Assembly: GCF_026241315.1 (NCBI RefSeq)
Contig: NZ_JAPHNA010000002.1
Location: 1 to 64,000, forward strand
Length of the DNA: 64,000 nucleotides
DNA from: Campylobacter sp. MIT 21-1684
GTDB taxonomy: Bacteria; Campylobacterota; Campylobacteria; Campylobacterales; Campylobacteraceae
Direction: 5' to 3'
The translations under genes were made by a program, and so were the position numbers. Numbering within the stretch: the stretch's first letter is position 1; each line of letters begins with the position of its first letter. Positions 1 to 10,036 of the stretch are shown here, one piece after another. A model generated the notes under the pieces. It was given only the letters and a program-made list of their open reading frames with translations. It ran no database searches and had not been told where the DNA came from.

Positions 1-15
1 AAACACGGTTTGTTT

Positions 16-1848
16 TTATTGTATTTCTTTTAAGGCTTGAGTGATTGAGCTTATATGTTGCTCTCTTTTTTTGAGTTCATTTTTTTTTGTAAGGATAAAT
101 TGTTTTTTCCGTCCAATTAAATTGTTACTTTTTTCTAAAAATTCTAAAACAATTTTAGATAATACTGGTTTGTCAAGAAGCAAACTTTCAAATTCATAAA
201 CATTCAATTCTGTTAAAACTCTTTCATAAATTTCATTTTTTTTAGGATAAAAAAGTGAAAATTGAGAACTGTCTAATTCATAAAAATCACGACTTTCGTT
301 GATCTTTCTACTGAAAAAGCTAAGACTGAGTTTTGTAGCATTTTCATAATTAGAAAAGGCTTTTAAATGGAGTTTTTCAAAGAATAAATCAAGTTGCAAA
401 AAACTTTGTAGCAAATTTTCTTTAAAGTCTTTCAAAAAATGCTCTTCACTCGCGTTACAAAAGGCTCTAAGCTCACTAAAATTTACATCACTTTGCAATT
501 CATTATCTTTTTGTATATTAGAAAATTCTGCTTTAAAAAGCAGGATGTTTTTTTGTAAGTGCTGTACAAAATACTCTAATTTTTCTTTTATTTCTTTAAA
601 AGACAATTCAAGTTCATTTTTTATCTTTTTGAATTCTTTAGTGAGAGTGTTGCTATTGTAAAACATTGCTAAAAAAGCGTCATCGCTTGAAATGTAAGGA
701 GTTTTATACTGGTATTTTATATATAAATTTTTTTTAAAAAGTCCTTGAGCTTCTTTATAAAAAGAGGCATCTTTTTCTTTTATAAAGCTAAAAATTTCGC
801 TACTAATTTTTTCACTTATACTTTTGAGTTGCTCTAAAATTTGATGATTTAAAAAAACAATTTGTTGCAAAAACTGTTTCGACTGTGTTTCTAAAAAATT
901 CTCATAATTTTGAAATTCCTGTTCTAGTTTTTCAAAAATATTCTTAAATAAGGTATTTTCATCTTCTATGATTTGACACAAGTGTTGCATTTTTCTTTGA
1001 GTGAAATTTTGCTTTAGAATTTTTTCATCAAGTTTTTGCAAAAAATCAAGCAAGCTATGAAAATTTGATTTTTCATAGCTTTGTTTTTCTTTTGCTTCTT
1101 TACAAGAAATAGCGATAAGTTTTGTGAAATATTTTGAAAACACACTTTTTGCATACTGTAAAATATTTTCAAGTTCATTCGGGCTTAATTTGTCTTTTTG
1201 ATTTAAAACGCAGATACTTGCACCACTAAGTAAAGGCAAATTTGCTTTTATTGCATCTTCTTCACTTTTTTTTCCAGCATTATCAATAAGACTTAACCAT
1301 ACTATCGCGTGAGTATTTTGAAGTTCTTTGAAAGTTGTTAAAGTATCAGTATTATTGGCATTTAAACCGGGTGTGTCGATAAGGGTTATCTTTTTGAGTA
1401 AAGTTACAGGTGCAAAAATATGCAAACTTTTTGCCTCTTTTTTTCTTTTTCTTTGGTCGGTGTAATTTTCAAGTTCACTAATGTCTGTTATTATATCACT
1501 ACCATCTTCAAATTCGATTCTTAAAAAATATTCTTTTGCATAGTGCAAAAAAGTAGGTTTAAAGGTTACAGGTACTATACCTGTTGGCAAACATTCTTTT
1601 TGCAAGATGAGGTTTAAAAGCGTTGATTTTCCGCTTGAAAATTGTCCTATAATAGCTACATTGATATTTTTTTCTAATGAAAAAACAAGCTCATTTAATT
1701 CTTTGTTGAATTTTTGACTAAGATGCATAAAAGGTTCATTGAGTTTTTTACAAAGGGTTTTGATCTGACCTTGAAAACTTGCGTCGAAATTGAAAGCAAA
1801 AGTTTTTTCATAAGCGTGTATAAAATTATTTAAAATATCAATTTGCAT
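16..1848 (-). CDS. Dynamin-like GTPase, shorter partner (DLP2 type)
   Basis: A 610-residue large GTPase of the bacterial dynamin-like family, which acts on membranes. G1 P-loop GQFSSGKS is at residues 68-75, the G3 motif DTPG at 158-161 and a G4-like NQKD at 216-219. The rest is long Lys/Glu/Leu-rich helix, as expected for the neck and trunk of these proteins. ATG start at 1848 is preceded by GGAG. It overlaps the end of the upstream dynamin-like gene by 11 bp, so the two are translated together. Paired DLPs are known in C. jejuni (about Cj0411/Cj0412), where they form a heterotypic tetramer proposed to tether membranes. The GTPase assignment is clear from the motifs; the partnership is inferred from gene order and the known family. 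Confidence 0.85.
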   Translation of the reverse strand: MQIDILNNFIHAYEKTFAFNFDASFQGQIKTLCKKLNEPFMHLSQKFNKELNELVFSLEKNINVAIIGQFSSGKSTLLNLILQKECLPTGIVPVTFKPTFLHYAKEYFLRIEFEDGSDIITDISELENYTDQRKRKKEAKSLHIFAPVTLLKKITLIDTPGLNANNTDTLTTFKELQNTHAIVWLSLIDNAGKKSEEDAIKANLPLLSGASICVLNQKDKLSPNELENILQYAKSVFSKYFTKLIAISCKEAKEKQSYEKSNFHSLLDFLQKLDEKILKQNFTQRKMQHLCQIIEDENTLFKNIFEKLEQEFQNYENFLETQSKQFLQQIVFLNHQILEQLKSISEKISSEIFSFIKEKDASFYKEAQGLFKKNLYIKYQYKTPYISSDDAFLAMFYNSNTLTKEFKKIKNELELSFKEIKEKLEYFVQHLQKNILLFKAEFSNIQKDNELQSDVNFSELRAFCNASEEHFLKDFKENLLQSFLQLDLFFEKLHLKAFSNYENATKLSLSFFSRKINESRDFYELDSSQFSLFYPKKNEIYERVLTELNVYEFESLLLDKPVLSKIVLEFLEKSNNLIGRKKQFILTKKNELKKREQHISSITQALKEIQ

Positions 1849-4030
1849 TTAAAAGCTCCATTTCAAGCTGTTTTAGAGTGGCGATATTTTTGATATTTTC
1901 TTCATAAGAAAGAACTAAATTAGCATTTGCGCCTTTGAGTTTTTCAAGAACTTGCTCTAAATTTTTTAATTTTTCTTTTTGAGTATCCTCATAGTGTGAA
2001 AGTTTTTGTTCTAAAAAGTCAAAGAAAGTTTTATTGATTTGCAATTGAGTTAAAACTTTAGAAATTTCAAATTTCTTAAATCCACAAACTACGGCTTCAT
2101 CAAGCTTTTTTTCAAGCAGGATGAGTTCGGTTTTTTGTTGCATAATTTCACACAACTCTAGTCTTAACAGTGCAAATTTTTCACTATTAAAAAGAGAATC
2201 TATATTTTGCGTAAGTTGGTTTTTGAAATCTTCAAATCCATTATCAAATTCATCTCGTAAAAATTCATATTTAAGACTAAGAGTGGAACGTAATTCTTCA
2301 ATTCTTTTGAGATTTTCAAATTTTATATCTCTTAAAATATCATTAATTCCATCTTTTGTTGTAATGTCGATGATATGAAGAATGCGATTTGAATTGACCT
2401 TTTGTTTTTTACTTTTTACGTACTGTAATTCATCAAGAAGTCTTTCCTTAAGTTTCTTTGCTAGAAGCAAGACAAGATTTTCTACTCCATTTTCCAAATT
2501 TTCAAAATTTGCAATAGAATCTGCTATATCTTTCTTAGCTTGTTTGAGAATTTCTTTTTGGTTTTGAAATTCTTTCACAATTTTAATATTTTGCTTGTCA
2601 GAGTCGTGTTCGTTTTCCTTTATAAGTTTATTTCGGATTTCGTAATCATTCAATATATTTTTTAATTCTAAAAGCAATTCTTTTTTGTATGAATTAATAG
2701 CCATTGTGCTTTTTTTACTTGAATACAATTCGTTGAAAAGGTACTCTTCAAATTCTTTCATACCACTTCTTTTAAATTCTTCTTCATCTGCAATACCTTT
2801 ATAAAATTCGCTTGCTTTTTTTGCGCTTACACATAAAAAATCAATTTTTTCAACTAGGTTACAATTTAAATTTTCTACAGCTTCTTTAATTTTTTCTCTT
2901 GTATAAACAATCACTTCTTCAAGATCTTTTTGCGTGAGTAAATCTGATTTGGTGAGTACAATGAGAAATTTGCTTAAACGAGAGTTTAAAAGACAGTTAG
3001 TTAAAAATTCTAAGTCTTTTTGTGTAAGACTTTGAGAAGCATTCATCAGATGGATTAAAAAATCGCTTTCTTTGAGATATTCATTGGTAAGGAGCTCTCT
3101 TTGAGTGATTATATCGTCAAGTCCCGGTGTATCAACTATGCAAATATTATTTTTCAAAAATTCTAAATCGCCTTCAATTTCTATCTTTTTAATTAAGGCT
3201 GAAAGTATATTTTTTGCACTGCTAAATTCTTTTAATTCGTGCAAAGAACTTTCTTTGATTAAGCTTTTTTCTTGTATGTATTCTTCTATGTTGATTTGCT
3301 TTGAAAGTGCATCAAGAAAATTGTGTAATTCTGCGCTAAATTTTGCACTTTCAAGAATATTTTGCCATTCTTTTTTATCCCAAAAATATATTTTAGCCCT
3401 TTGGCTTGTACCATATTTGAGTAATGTTAAGTTTGCAGTTTCTGGTATGTTGGAGACACCTAAAAAATCTTCTTTTAAAAGAGCATTGAGCAGACTTGAT
3501 TTTCCAGAATTTACAACTCCTGTAATAGCTATACTAAAGTCAAGATCGCGAAATTTTTTTAAGGTTTTTTCTAGTCGTATTTTTGTTGTTTCATTGTGAG
3601 TGAGTTTTTGCAGCTCTTTATTAATAGTATCAAGTTCTTTAAAATTTTTTACAAAAAGTTCTTTTTTGTTTGAATGTTGAATTTCTAGATTTTGAATAAA
3701 ATGAAAAACAAGAGTATTGTTTGAAACTGTCTGTAAAATTTGTAGAGCTTTGAGTAGTTCTTGTTGAGAAATAAGTCCTATCTTGAGAAGATTAATAGCA
3801 CAAATTTGTGCTATTTGTACGCCAAAAATATCCACTCTTAAATTAATTTTTTTAAAAATATTTTGAAATTCTTTTAAGAGAAAGTATCTTTCATAATTGT
3901 TTTTATCAGCACTTAAAATAATGGCAATCTCACTTAGATCAAGCGAATTTTTGTCATTAAAATTCGCTTCAAAATCTAAAAATTGTAAGGTATCTTGCCA
4001 TATTTGTTGTAAAAAAACTTCTAAAGTCAT
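1838..4030 (-). CDS. Dynamin-like GTPase, longer partner (DLP1 type)
   Basis: A 730-residue dynamin-like GTPase. An N-terminal helical extension of about 165 residues precedes the GTPase domain: P-loop GVVNSGKS at 171-178, DTPG at 300-303, TKSD at 360-363. A long charged helical region follows, probably the stalk and membrane-binding part. It is the first gene of the DLP pair and lies 10 bp after the frdB stop, so it is probably read through from the fumarate reductase operon. The start is ATG at 4030; the Shine-Dalgarno match is weak, which fits translational coupling. The C. jejuni counterpart (about Cj0411) has nearly the same length. Cellular role is inferred from the family, not from this sequence. 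Confidence 0.85.
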   Translation of the reverse strand: MTLEVFLQQIWQDTLQFLDFEANFNDKNSLDLSEIAIILSADKNNYERYFLLKEFQNIFKKINLRVDIFGVQIAQICAINLLKIGLISQQELLKALQILQTVSNNTLVFHFIQNLEIQHSNKKELFVKNFKELDTINKELQKLTHNETTKIRLEKTLKKFRDLDFSIAITGVVNSGKSSLLNALLKEDFLGVSNIPETANLTLLKYGTSQRAKIYFWDKKEWQNILESAKFSAELHNFLDALSKQINIEEYIQEKSLIKESSLHELKEFSSAKNILSALIKKIEIEGDLEFLKNNICIVDTPGLDDIITQRELLTNEYLKESDFLIHLMNASQSLTQKDLEFLTNCLLNSRLSKFLIVLTKSDLLTQKDLEEVIVYTREKIKEAVENLNCNLVEKIDFLCVSAKKASEFYKGIADEEEFKRSGMKEFEEYLFNELYSSKKSTMAINSYKKELLLELKNILNDYEIRNKLIKENEHDSDKQNIKIVKEFQNQKEILKQAKKDIADSIANFENLENGVENLVLLLAKKLKERLLDELQYVKSKKQKVNSNRILHIIDITTKDGINDILRDIKFENLKRIEELRSTLSLKYEFLRDEFDNGFEDFKNQLTQNIDSLFNSEKFALLRLELCEIMQQKTELILLEKKLDEAVVCGFKKFEISKVLTQLQINKTFFDFLEQKLSHYEDTQKEKLKNLEQVLEKLKGANANLVLSYEENIKNIATLKQLEMELLNAN

Positions 4031-4040
4031 AGTGTCAAAA

Positions 4041-4766
4041 TTACTTACCTCTTTGAGCCACGAGTTGTCTTCTCATATAAGCAATTTTACTTTGGAGTGG
4101 AAGATCTTTTGGGCAATTATCTTCGCAAGCAAGCAGAGACATACATCCAAATACCCCATCATCATCACCAACAAGCTCATAAAAATCTTCAACCTTTCTA
4201 TGATCGTGAGGATCTTGCAAATACCGTGCTGTTCGTAAAAGTCCTGTTGCAGCAATGAAGTTTGGACGCATTAATTTCGTTGCACAAGAGGCAACGCAAA
4301 TGCCACATTCTATACAACGGTCAAGTTCAAAAGTTTCTTCTGCAATTTCTGGTTCTATTCTTTCTTCAATTTTAGAAATATCAGTTTCTTTTTCGTTATG
4401 AACCCAGCTTTCTACCTTTTTACACATTTCTTCAAACCATTCGCCCGTATTTACGCTTAAATCCTTAATGTGTCTAAAGGCAGGCATAGGCATAAGTTCG
4501 ATAACTCCATCTGTATAATCTTTAGTCAATGTTTTACAGGCAAGTTTAGGCACTCCATTTATCATCATAGCGCAAGAGCCACAAATTCCAGCACGACATA
4601 CAAAATCAAAACTTAGATCTGCATCAAGCTTTTCTCGTATAAGAGTAAGACATACAAAGACAGTCATAAAAGGAGTTTCTTCAAGTTCATAGCTTACAAA
4701 ATGAGGTTTGGAAATTTTACTTAAAGGATTGTATTTAAATGCTTTTATTGTCAGTTTTCTACTCAT
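4041..4766 (-). CDS. frdB: Fumarate reductase iron-sulfur subunit FrdB
   Basis: FrdB carries electrons between the FrdC haems and the FrdA flavin in the membrane-bound fumarate reductase. The 241-residue protein has the plant-ferredoxin [2Fe-2S] cysteines C57, C62, C65 and C77. The C-terminal domain has CIECGIC at 151-157 plus C161, C208, C214 and C218 for the [4Fe-4S] and [3Fe-4S] clusters, so the full ligand set is present. It is the last frd gene; its ATG overlaps the frdA stop by 8 bp, with GGAG just upstream. Campylobacters of this group lack a separate succinate dehydrogenase as far as known, so the enzyme probably works in both directions. Confidence 0.96.
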   Translation of the reverse strand: MSRKLTIKAFKYNPLSKISKPHFVSYELEETPFMTVFVCLTLIREKLDADLSFDFVCRAGICGSCAMMINGVPKLACKTLTKDYTDGVIELMPMPAFRHIKDLSVNTGEWFEEMCKKVESWVHNEKETDISKIEERIEPEIAEETFELDRCIECGICVASCATKLMRPNFIAATGLLRTARYLQDPHDHRKVEDFYELVGDDDGVFGCMSLLACEDNCPKDLPLQSKIAYMRRQLVAQRGK

Positions 4767-6750
4767 AATTAGCTCCTATTCTTTGATTTAAAGCTTTATA
4801 TTTTGCTTGTAATTCATAAGGCATTAAAGCATTTTGAATTTCAAAGCGATTTTTCCCTTCATTTTCCATTTTTTCACGTATAGCATCAACTTCAGCCTGC
4901 CGTTTTTCACTTAAAGGATTTTCTATGATATTTCCCTTAGCTCCATATCCTCTAAATGCTGGAGGCATTTCCATTTTCATAATATCAAGCTCATCATATT
5001 CCACGCGAGGTAAATTTTCACCTTCAACCCAATAAGTTAGAGTTCTTTTCATCCAGTTTAAATCATCTCTTTTAGGATAATCTTCTCTATAATGTGCCCC
5101 ACGACTTTCAGTTCTTAAAAGCGCTCCATATGCAACACAAAGGGCAACTTTTAGCATTCGCGGTACTCTATAAGCTTCTTCGAGTTCAGGATTAGCACAA
5201 TTAAGCTCTTTACAATGCACTTTGACATTTTGAGCTTCAATATAAAGCTTCTCAAGCTCATCAACTGCTTCTTTGAGAGTTTCTCCCGTTCTAAATATAG
5301 CCACTTTTTCCCACATAATTTCTTTCATTCTAGTTTTAATTTCAAAGACTGAATATTTCCCTTCTTTATCTACTAATGATTTGAGGTATTGATATTCTTT
5401 ACTCAAAAAATCTTTTACTATATTTGTATCAATAATTTCCCCATTGTCTTTGCAATATTGTGCAAAATAATCGCCTATAATCATACCCGCAACGACTGTT
5501 TCAGCGCACGAATTTCCGCCTAAGCGATTAAAGCCGTGCATATCCCAACACGCCGCTTCACCGCAAGCAAAAAGTCCTTCTAGCCATTGACTTTCTCCGG
5601 TTGGTTTAGTGCGAATTCCGCCCATTGAGTAATGCTGCATAGGTAAAACAGGCGCCCAACCTTTTGAACCTTCGTCTGCAGGATCGATACCATTGAAAGT
5701 TTTGCAAATGTCTTGTACATCGCGTAGGTTTTTTTCTATATGAGCTCTTCCAAGGATTGAAATATCTAGCCATAAATGATCTCCGTAAGGACTTTTTACC
5801 CCTTTTCCTTTTCGAATATGTTCCATCATACGTCGACTCACAACATCACGACTTGCTAACTCTTTTTTTTCAGGCTCATAATCAGGCATAAAGCGGTATC
5901 CATCAACATCGCGTAAAATTCCACCATCACCGCGGCAACCTTCTGTAAGTAAGATTCCACTTGGTACGATAGGTGTGGGATGAAATTGAACTGCCTCCAT
6001 ATTTGAAAGTCTGCAAAGTCCTGTTTCAAGTGCTATTGCTGCACCTGTTCCTTCGCAAATTACTGCATTAGTAGTTTGTTTATAAATTCTGCCATAGCCC
6101 CCTGTGGCTATCATTGTTCCTCGAGCAACAAAAGCAGTAAGTTGTCCATTAGTTAAATCTCTTGCAATTACACCTAAACATTTTTTTCCATTATGGATGA
6201 TACGCACAGCTTCCATTCTGTCAATGATTTTGACTTGATGTTTAATAGCTTCATTGGCTACTCCATATAACATACAATGTCCTGTAGCATCTGCTATATA
6301 GCACGTTCTCCATTTTTTAGTTCCACCAAAATCTCTTGCATTGATAAGTCCGTGAGCTTCTTCTCTTTCTTCAATAACGGTTTTTTGTGCGTTGATTACA
6401 ACAGTTCTTGGACCTTTTGTTACGCGAGTCCAAGGCACTCCCCAAGCGGCTAATTCACGTACAGCTTTTGGAGCAGTTTGAGTAAACATTCTTGCTACTT
6501 CTTGATCACAACCCCAATCACTTCCTTTTACAGTATCTGCAAAATGCAAGTCTTCATTATCACCTTCACCTTTAGCTCCATTGCCTAAACTTGCCTGCAT
6601 ACCACCTTGTACAGCTGCAGAATGCGAACGTTTAACAGGACAAATGCTTAAAAGTGTTGCGCTTTGCCCACTTTTGGCTACTTCGATAGCTGCTCTAAGT
6701 CCTGCTAAACCACCACCTATTACCAAGGCATCACTATATTGTATATTCAT
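4759..6750 (-). CDS. frdA: Fumarate reductase flavoprotein subunit FrdA
   Basis: Catalytic subunit that reduces fumarate to succinate with covalently bound FAD, on the cytoplasmic face. The N-terminus has the dinucleotide motif [10 protein letters not shown]. The segment [10 protein letters not shown] holds H43, the expected site of covalent FAD attachment. Downstream are [15 protein letters not shown] and the GFNRLGGNS capping-domain signature. I start it at ATG 6750 (663 residues) rather than the in-frame ATG four codons earlier, because GGAG sits at proper spacing before 6750 and 663 residues matches the remembered Campylobacter length. The start lies inside the end of frdC (17 bp overlap). 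Confidence 0.96.
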   Translation of the reverse strand: MNIQYSDALVIGGGLAGLRAAIEVAKSGQSATLLSICPVKRSHSAAVQGGMQASLGNGAKGEGDNEDLHFADTVKGSDWGCDQEVARMFTQTAPKAVRELAAWGVPWTRVTKGPRTVVINAQKTVIEEREEAHGLINARDFGGTKKWRTCYIADATGHCMLYGVANEAIKHQVKIIDRMEAVRIIHNGKKCLGVIARDLTNGQLTAFVARGTMIATGGYGRIYKQTTNAVICEGTGAAIALETGLCRLSNMEAVQFHPTPIVPSGILLTEGCRGDGGILRDVDGYRFMPDYEPEKKELASRDVVSRRMMEHIRKGKGVKSPYGDHLWLDISILGRAHIEKNLRDVQDICKTFNGIDPADEGSKGWAPVLPMQHYSMGGIRTKPTGESQWLEGLFACGEAACWDMHGFNRLGGNSCAETVVAGMIIGDYFAQYCKDNGEIIDTNIVKDFLSKEYQYLKSLVDKEGKYSVFEIKTRMKEIMWEKVAIFRTGETLKEAVDELEKLYIEAQNVKVHCKELNCANPELEEAYRVPRMLKVALCVAYGALLRTESRGAHYREDYPKRDDLNWMKRTLTYWVEGENLPRVEYDELDIMKMEMPPAFRGYGAKGNIIENPLSEKRQAEVDAIREKMENEGKNRFEIQNALMPYELQAKYKALNQRIGANYE

Positions 6751-7507
6751 AATTTTCTCCATTGTAGTTTTTTATCATTACAGTTTGATTTTGGTAATTT
6801 TCAAAACCTATTTTAGCAAAGGCTATTAGACTTAAAATGCCTAAAGCAAGGAAGAAAACACTTATAACCCATTTTGCAGTTTTAAGTTTTTTGCGACTTT
6901 CTTTTGCATTTTTGCCCTCAAACCAACCCCATTTAACACAGAGTCTGTACAGCCCTATGCTTCCATGAAGTTCTACGCAAATAAGCAAAACTAAATAAAA
7001 AAGCCACATAAAATGATTGACAACTCTCTCTCCAGACATATCACTACTGATTTTATCAGCGTTTGTTATGATAAAGATAAGATGAGCCGATCCTAAAAAG
7101 AACATTGTAAAACCTGTAAAAGCCTGAATCCACCATAACGAGGTGTCCGTGTGTTTCATTTTTTTACTATGAGTTCTTAAGATCTGATATTGACGAAAAT
7201 TAATTGGAAATTTTCTCATTGCTAATCCTGCGTGAACAATAAATACAATAAACACACAGGCTGCTAAGAATGAAGTAACATAGCTCATAATAGGATTATT
7301 ATAAACAAATTTTAATTCTAAGAAATGCACTACAGAGTTAAAAAAATCTTCACTCACCAAAATTGTAGCTACAAAAAGCATATGTACCCACATAAACAGT
7401 CCTAAAAAAAGCCCAGAAGCACTTTGGATAAAATCTAGCCTAGCAGGCATTTTGCTTTTTTTGCCTTCAATACTCCTACCCAGATACCCTTCAATAAGCC
7501 CACTCAT
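6734..7507 (-). CDS. frdC: Fumarate reductase di-haem cytochrome b subunit FrdC
   Basis: Membrane anchor and menaquinol oxidase of fumarate reductase. The 257-residue protein has five predicted membrane helices. H42, H92, H142 and H181 line up with the four haem-ligating histidines of the Wolinella-type di-haem subunit, and E64 in HFLEL matches its conserved helix-II glutamate. This is the epsilon-type single cytochrome b, not the FrdC/FrdD pair of E. coli. First gene of frdCAB; its ATG follows TAAGGAG. A likely promoter lies in the 69 bp after lgt. Confidence 0.95.
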   Translation of the reverse strand: MSGLIEGYLGRSIEGKKSKMPARLDFIQSASGLFLGLFMWVHMLFVATILVSEDFFNSVVHFLELKFVYNNPIMSYVTSFLAACVFIVFIVHAGLAMRKFPINFRQYQILRTHSKKMKHTDTSLWWIQAFTGFTMFFLGSAHLIFIITNADKISSDMSGERVVNHFMWLFYLVLLICVELHGSIGLYRLCVKWGWFEGKNAKESRKKLKTAKWVISVFFLALGILSLIAFAKIGFENYQNQTVMIKNYNGENYEYTI

Positions 7508-7546
7508 CTTGACTCCTTAAATTAAATTTAAAATCGTATTATTCTA

Positions 7547-7567
7547 TTACAATATCCTTTAATGTAA
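7547..7567. promoter_or_regulatory. Interrupted inverted repeat upstream of frdC
   Basis: The sequence shows arms TTACA (7547-7551) and TGTAA (7563-7567) separated by 11 bp, in the 69-bp gap between lgt and frdC. A candidate -10 for frdC (AATAAT on the minus strand) lies between it and the gene. The core TATCCTTTAAT (7553-7563) recurs in the hydA leader. It could be a regulator site, or chance in AT-rich DNA. Confidence 0.3.
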
Positions 7568-7576
7568 GTTAAATAG

Positions 7577-8383
7577 CTATTTTTTTGATTTTAAATAAAT
7601 GTAAAATAGTAGAGTTATCAAAAACATAAATAAACTTAATATCTGTCCCATAGTTAAATTAAAGATGAAAAAACCTAATCCAAAATCAGGCTCACGATAA
7701 AATTCGCAAAGAAATCGAGCCAAAGAATAGCTACAGCCATAGACGATAATAAGTTCTCCTGTAAAACTTTGCTTGAGTTTTGCTATATACACTATTAAAA
7801 AAACAATAAAGCCTTCAAAAAATGCCTCATACAGTTGAGAGGGATGTCTTAATATTCCATCAACATAAATTCCCCAAGCTATATCAGTGGGACGTCCGAA
7901 GAGTTCTTGATTTAAAAAATTTCCAATACGACCTAATATATAAGCTAAAGGAGTAGAAAGAGTGGCTAAATCAAGATAATGCCATATGTTTTGTTTTCTT
8001 TTTTTACAAAAGAAGAAACTTGCGAGGAGAAAGCCTATTATAGCTCCGTGATAGCTCATACCACGGATTCCTACAAATTCACCATTTTCATAAGGGTTGA
8101 AAATTTCCCAAGGATGGCTGATATACCAAAGAGCATTTGGATTATATATTATAATATATCCTATTCTTGCTCCAAGTATAACACCTAATTCAGCCCAAAC
8201 GAAATAATCATATAAAAGATTTTCTTGTATGTTAAAATGAAATTTTTTTATAAAAAATTTTGCTAGAACTAATGCTACAATCAAAGAACTAACATACATA
8301 ATGGCGTACCAATGGATTGCAAAGCCAAATACTGAGAATGCAACTACATCAAAATGAGAGTAGATATTTTGCCAAAAATTCAT
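7577..8383 (-). CDS. lgt: Prolipoprotein diacylglyceryl transferase Lgt
   Basis: Integral membrane enzyme that transfers diacylglycerol from phosphatidylglycerol to the lipobox cysteine of prolipoproteins. From the ATG at 8383 it is 268 residues with about seven membrane helices. H112 in RGMSYHG and R152 in GRIGNFLNQE correspond to the essential His and Arg of the family. HPSQLYEA follows at about 180-187. An upstream in-frame start would add 15 residues absent from the family and is rejected. It stands alone between frdC and a divergent lipoprotein gene. Several of its likely substrates (HpaA-like, BamB-like, FlpA) are in this window. Confidence 0.95.
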   Translation of the reverse strand: MNFWQNIYSHFDVVAFSVFGFAIHWYAIMYVSSLIVALVLAKFFIKKFHFNIQENLLYDYFVWAELGVILGARIGYIIIYNPNALWYISHPWEIFNPYENGEFVGIRGMSYHGAIIGFLLASFFFCKKRKQNIWHYLDLATLSTPLAYILGRIGNFLNQELFGRPTDIAWGIYVDGILRHPSQLYEAFFEGFIVFLIVYIAKLKQSFTGELIIVYGCSYSLARFLCEFYREPDFGLGFFIFNLTMGQILSLFMFLITLLFYIYLKSKK

Positions 8384-8444
8384 TTTCAAGTCTTTTTCAA
8401 AAAAATTCTTTATGCCAAAATATAGCAAAAAAACTTTAACTTGT

Positions 8445-8450
8445 TATAAT
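8445..8450 (+). promoter_or_regulatory. -10 element for the HpaA-like lipoprotein gene
   Basis: Perfect TATAAT preceded by TTGT, 23 bp before the ATG at 8474 and in the divergent gap with lgt. There is no clear -35 box, which is normal for Campylobacter sigma-70 promoters. Confidence 0.6.
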
Positions 8451-8473
8451 TGAAATTTTTATGGAGGTGCGAA

Positions 8474-9244
8474 ATGAAAATATACTGTTGTATTTTTGTG
8501 TCGGTATTGTTTATTGGGTGTTCTGGTATAAGTTCAAATTTTATCTCCCTTTCCCTACCGAATTTTAGGTATCAGGTGCCTCATCAAGCAGAAGTTGTAC
8601 ATTCTGAGGGTGTAAAGATTATTGTTGAGCCTGTTGTAATAGAGCAAAATAATAATTATTCAGATTATTTTGAAAGTTCTGTACTCAAAGTTCGTTTAGA
8701 AAAAGAGTTGCAACTTTTAAAACAGAATTTAGAGGAGCAAATTGCGACAATAGTACAGCTTAAAGGGTATGAGAGAGTGGATTTGAATGCTGATTATAAA
8801 ATCACAACCTCTATCTCTGTCTATGCAGAAGAAACAAAAGTGCAGCAGTTTGATAGTTTTATTAAAGGCGATTCTATACGATCAGATTTTGGATTTAGTT
8901 TGAATGGGAAGATTGATTTTATTGATTTGCATAATCCTCAAAATTCAACCAATTTTTTAAATTCTGCAAAACTTGATTCCCCTGTAAGTTTAAATTATTC
9001 TATTAAAAACGATGACGGTATATTTTTATTTAAAACTACACTTAGCTCTGTTCCAACACAGTTAAATAAGGACTTAGAAAAACCTGCTTTTGAAATTGAT
9101 AAGGTTTTTCTTATTTTTTATAAAAATATGTTAAATTCACTATACCTTAATCTTGTGAATGCAACAGAGCAGAGAGAGAATTTGAAAAAAGAAGAGAAAG
9201 GGTACAATGAATTTAATCAGGAGAATAGTTTTAATTTTGATTAA
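8474..9244 (+). CDS. Lipoprotein, HpaA-like
   Basis: Predicted lipoprotein of 256 residues: short basic start, hydrophobic segment and lipobox LFIGC with the modified cysteine at residue 16. The start at 8474 is fixed by GGAGGTGCGAA directly before the ATG. The mature part is mixed alpha/beta with a helix around 75-105 and a C-terminal helical, charged tail. Its layout, with an early FESSVLK-type stretch, a long helix and then a basic end, resembles the Helicobacter HpaA/neuraminyllactose-binding haemagglutinin family, but I base this on overall pattern only. It is monocistronic and convergent with aroE, with 3 bp between the stops. Confidence 0.7.
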   Translation: MKIYCCIFVSVLFIGCSGISSNFISLSLPNFRYQVPHQAEVVHSEGVKIIVEPVVIEQNNNYSDYFESSVLKVRLEKELQLLKQNLEEQIATIVQLKGYERVDLNADYKITTSISVYAEETKVQQFDSFIKGDSIRSDFGFSLNGKIDFIDLHNPQNSTNFLNSAKLDSPVSLNYSIKNDDGIFLFKTTLSSVPTQLNKDLEKPAFEIDKVFLIFYKNMLNSLYLNLVNATEQRENLKKEEKGYNEFNQENSFNFD

Positions 9245-9247
9245 AAG

Positions 9248-10036
9248 TTATTTGAGTTCTAAGGCCTGACTCATAGCTTTTTTAATTTCTCCTTTTTCAT
9301 CTTTTATGTCAAAAAAAAGTTCAAAGGCAAATACTCCTTGCCATAAAAGCATTTCTAAACCATTTTTACATCGCAGATTCTTCTGTTTGCAAAATTGTAA
9401 AAAAGCTGTTTCTTTACCATAAATAACTTCAAAAGCATAATGAGCTGTATGAGTTATCTTATCAAGTATTTTTTGACTGCAAGGAAGTTGTTCATCATTG
9501 AGTCCTGCAGAAGTTGTATTTATAATCAAATCAAAATTATAATTCTGTAAATTTTCATAAAGCATTGTGTGAAAATTTTTAAAATTGACAAATCTTTCTT
9601 CGCTACGATTTGCTATACAAACTTCTTTATCGTTTTTTTGCAAGGCATAAGCTAAAGCAAGAGCCGTACCTCCAGCACCTAAAATCAATACCTTTTGTAC
9701 ATTTTGAAATTCTTCAATGGCTTTTAAAAATCCTAGTGCATCAGTGTTATAGGCATAGATTTTACCTTGTTTTAAAAGCAAGGTATTGGCTGAACCTATG
9801 TTTAATGCTAACTCATCTTTAATGTCGGCGATTTTTAAAGCTTGCTGTTTAAAAGGCAAAGTAATGTTTGCTCCGTCAAACCCTAACGCTAAAAAGTCAT
9901 TTTTAAGTTTCTCTTCATTTTCAAGTTTATATCGAGTATAAACACCGTTAAGTTGCAAAGACTTTATAGCGTTATTATGCATTCTTGGAGATTTAGAATG
10001 GCATATAGGATTGCCTATGACGGCCAAAAATTTCAT
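9248..10036 (-). CDS. aroE: Shikimate dehydrogenase (NADP+)
   Basis: Reduces 3-dehydroshikimate to shikimate in aromatic amino acid synthesis, in the cytoplasm. At 262 residues it is the normal family length. The substrate-binding SKSP motif is at 14-17. Catalytic K63 lies in ITLPFK and D99 in YNTDALGF. The NADP-binding loop GAGGTA is at 120-125. Its start overlaps the previous gene's stop as ATGA (10033-10036), so it is coupled to the SPOR-domain gene. Confidence 0.95.
   Translation of the reverse strand: MKFLAVIGNPICHSKSPRMHNNAIKSLQLNGVYTRYKLENEEKLKNDFLALGFDGANITLPFKQQALKIADIKDELALNIGSANTLLLKQGKIYAYNTDALGFLKAIEEFQNVQKVLILGAGGTALALAYALQKNDKEVCIANRSEERFVNFKNFHTMLYENLQNYNFDLIINTTSAGLNDEQLPCSQKILDKITHTAHYAFEVIYGKETAFLQFCKQKNLRCKNGLEMLLWQGVFAFELFFDIKDEKGEIKKAMSQALELK

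Noticed and set aside
3105-3599. 164-codon open frame on the plus strand inside the longer dynamin-like gene
   Set aside because: It is antisense to a gene with intact GTPase motifs, has no ribosome site, and is Ser/Phe-rich as expected from reversed Lys/Glu codons.
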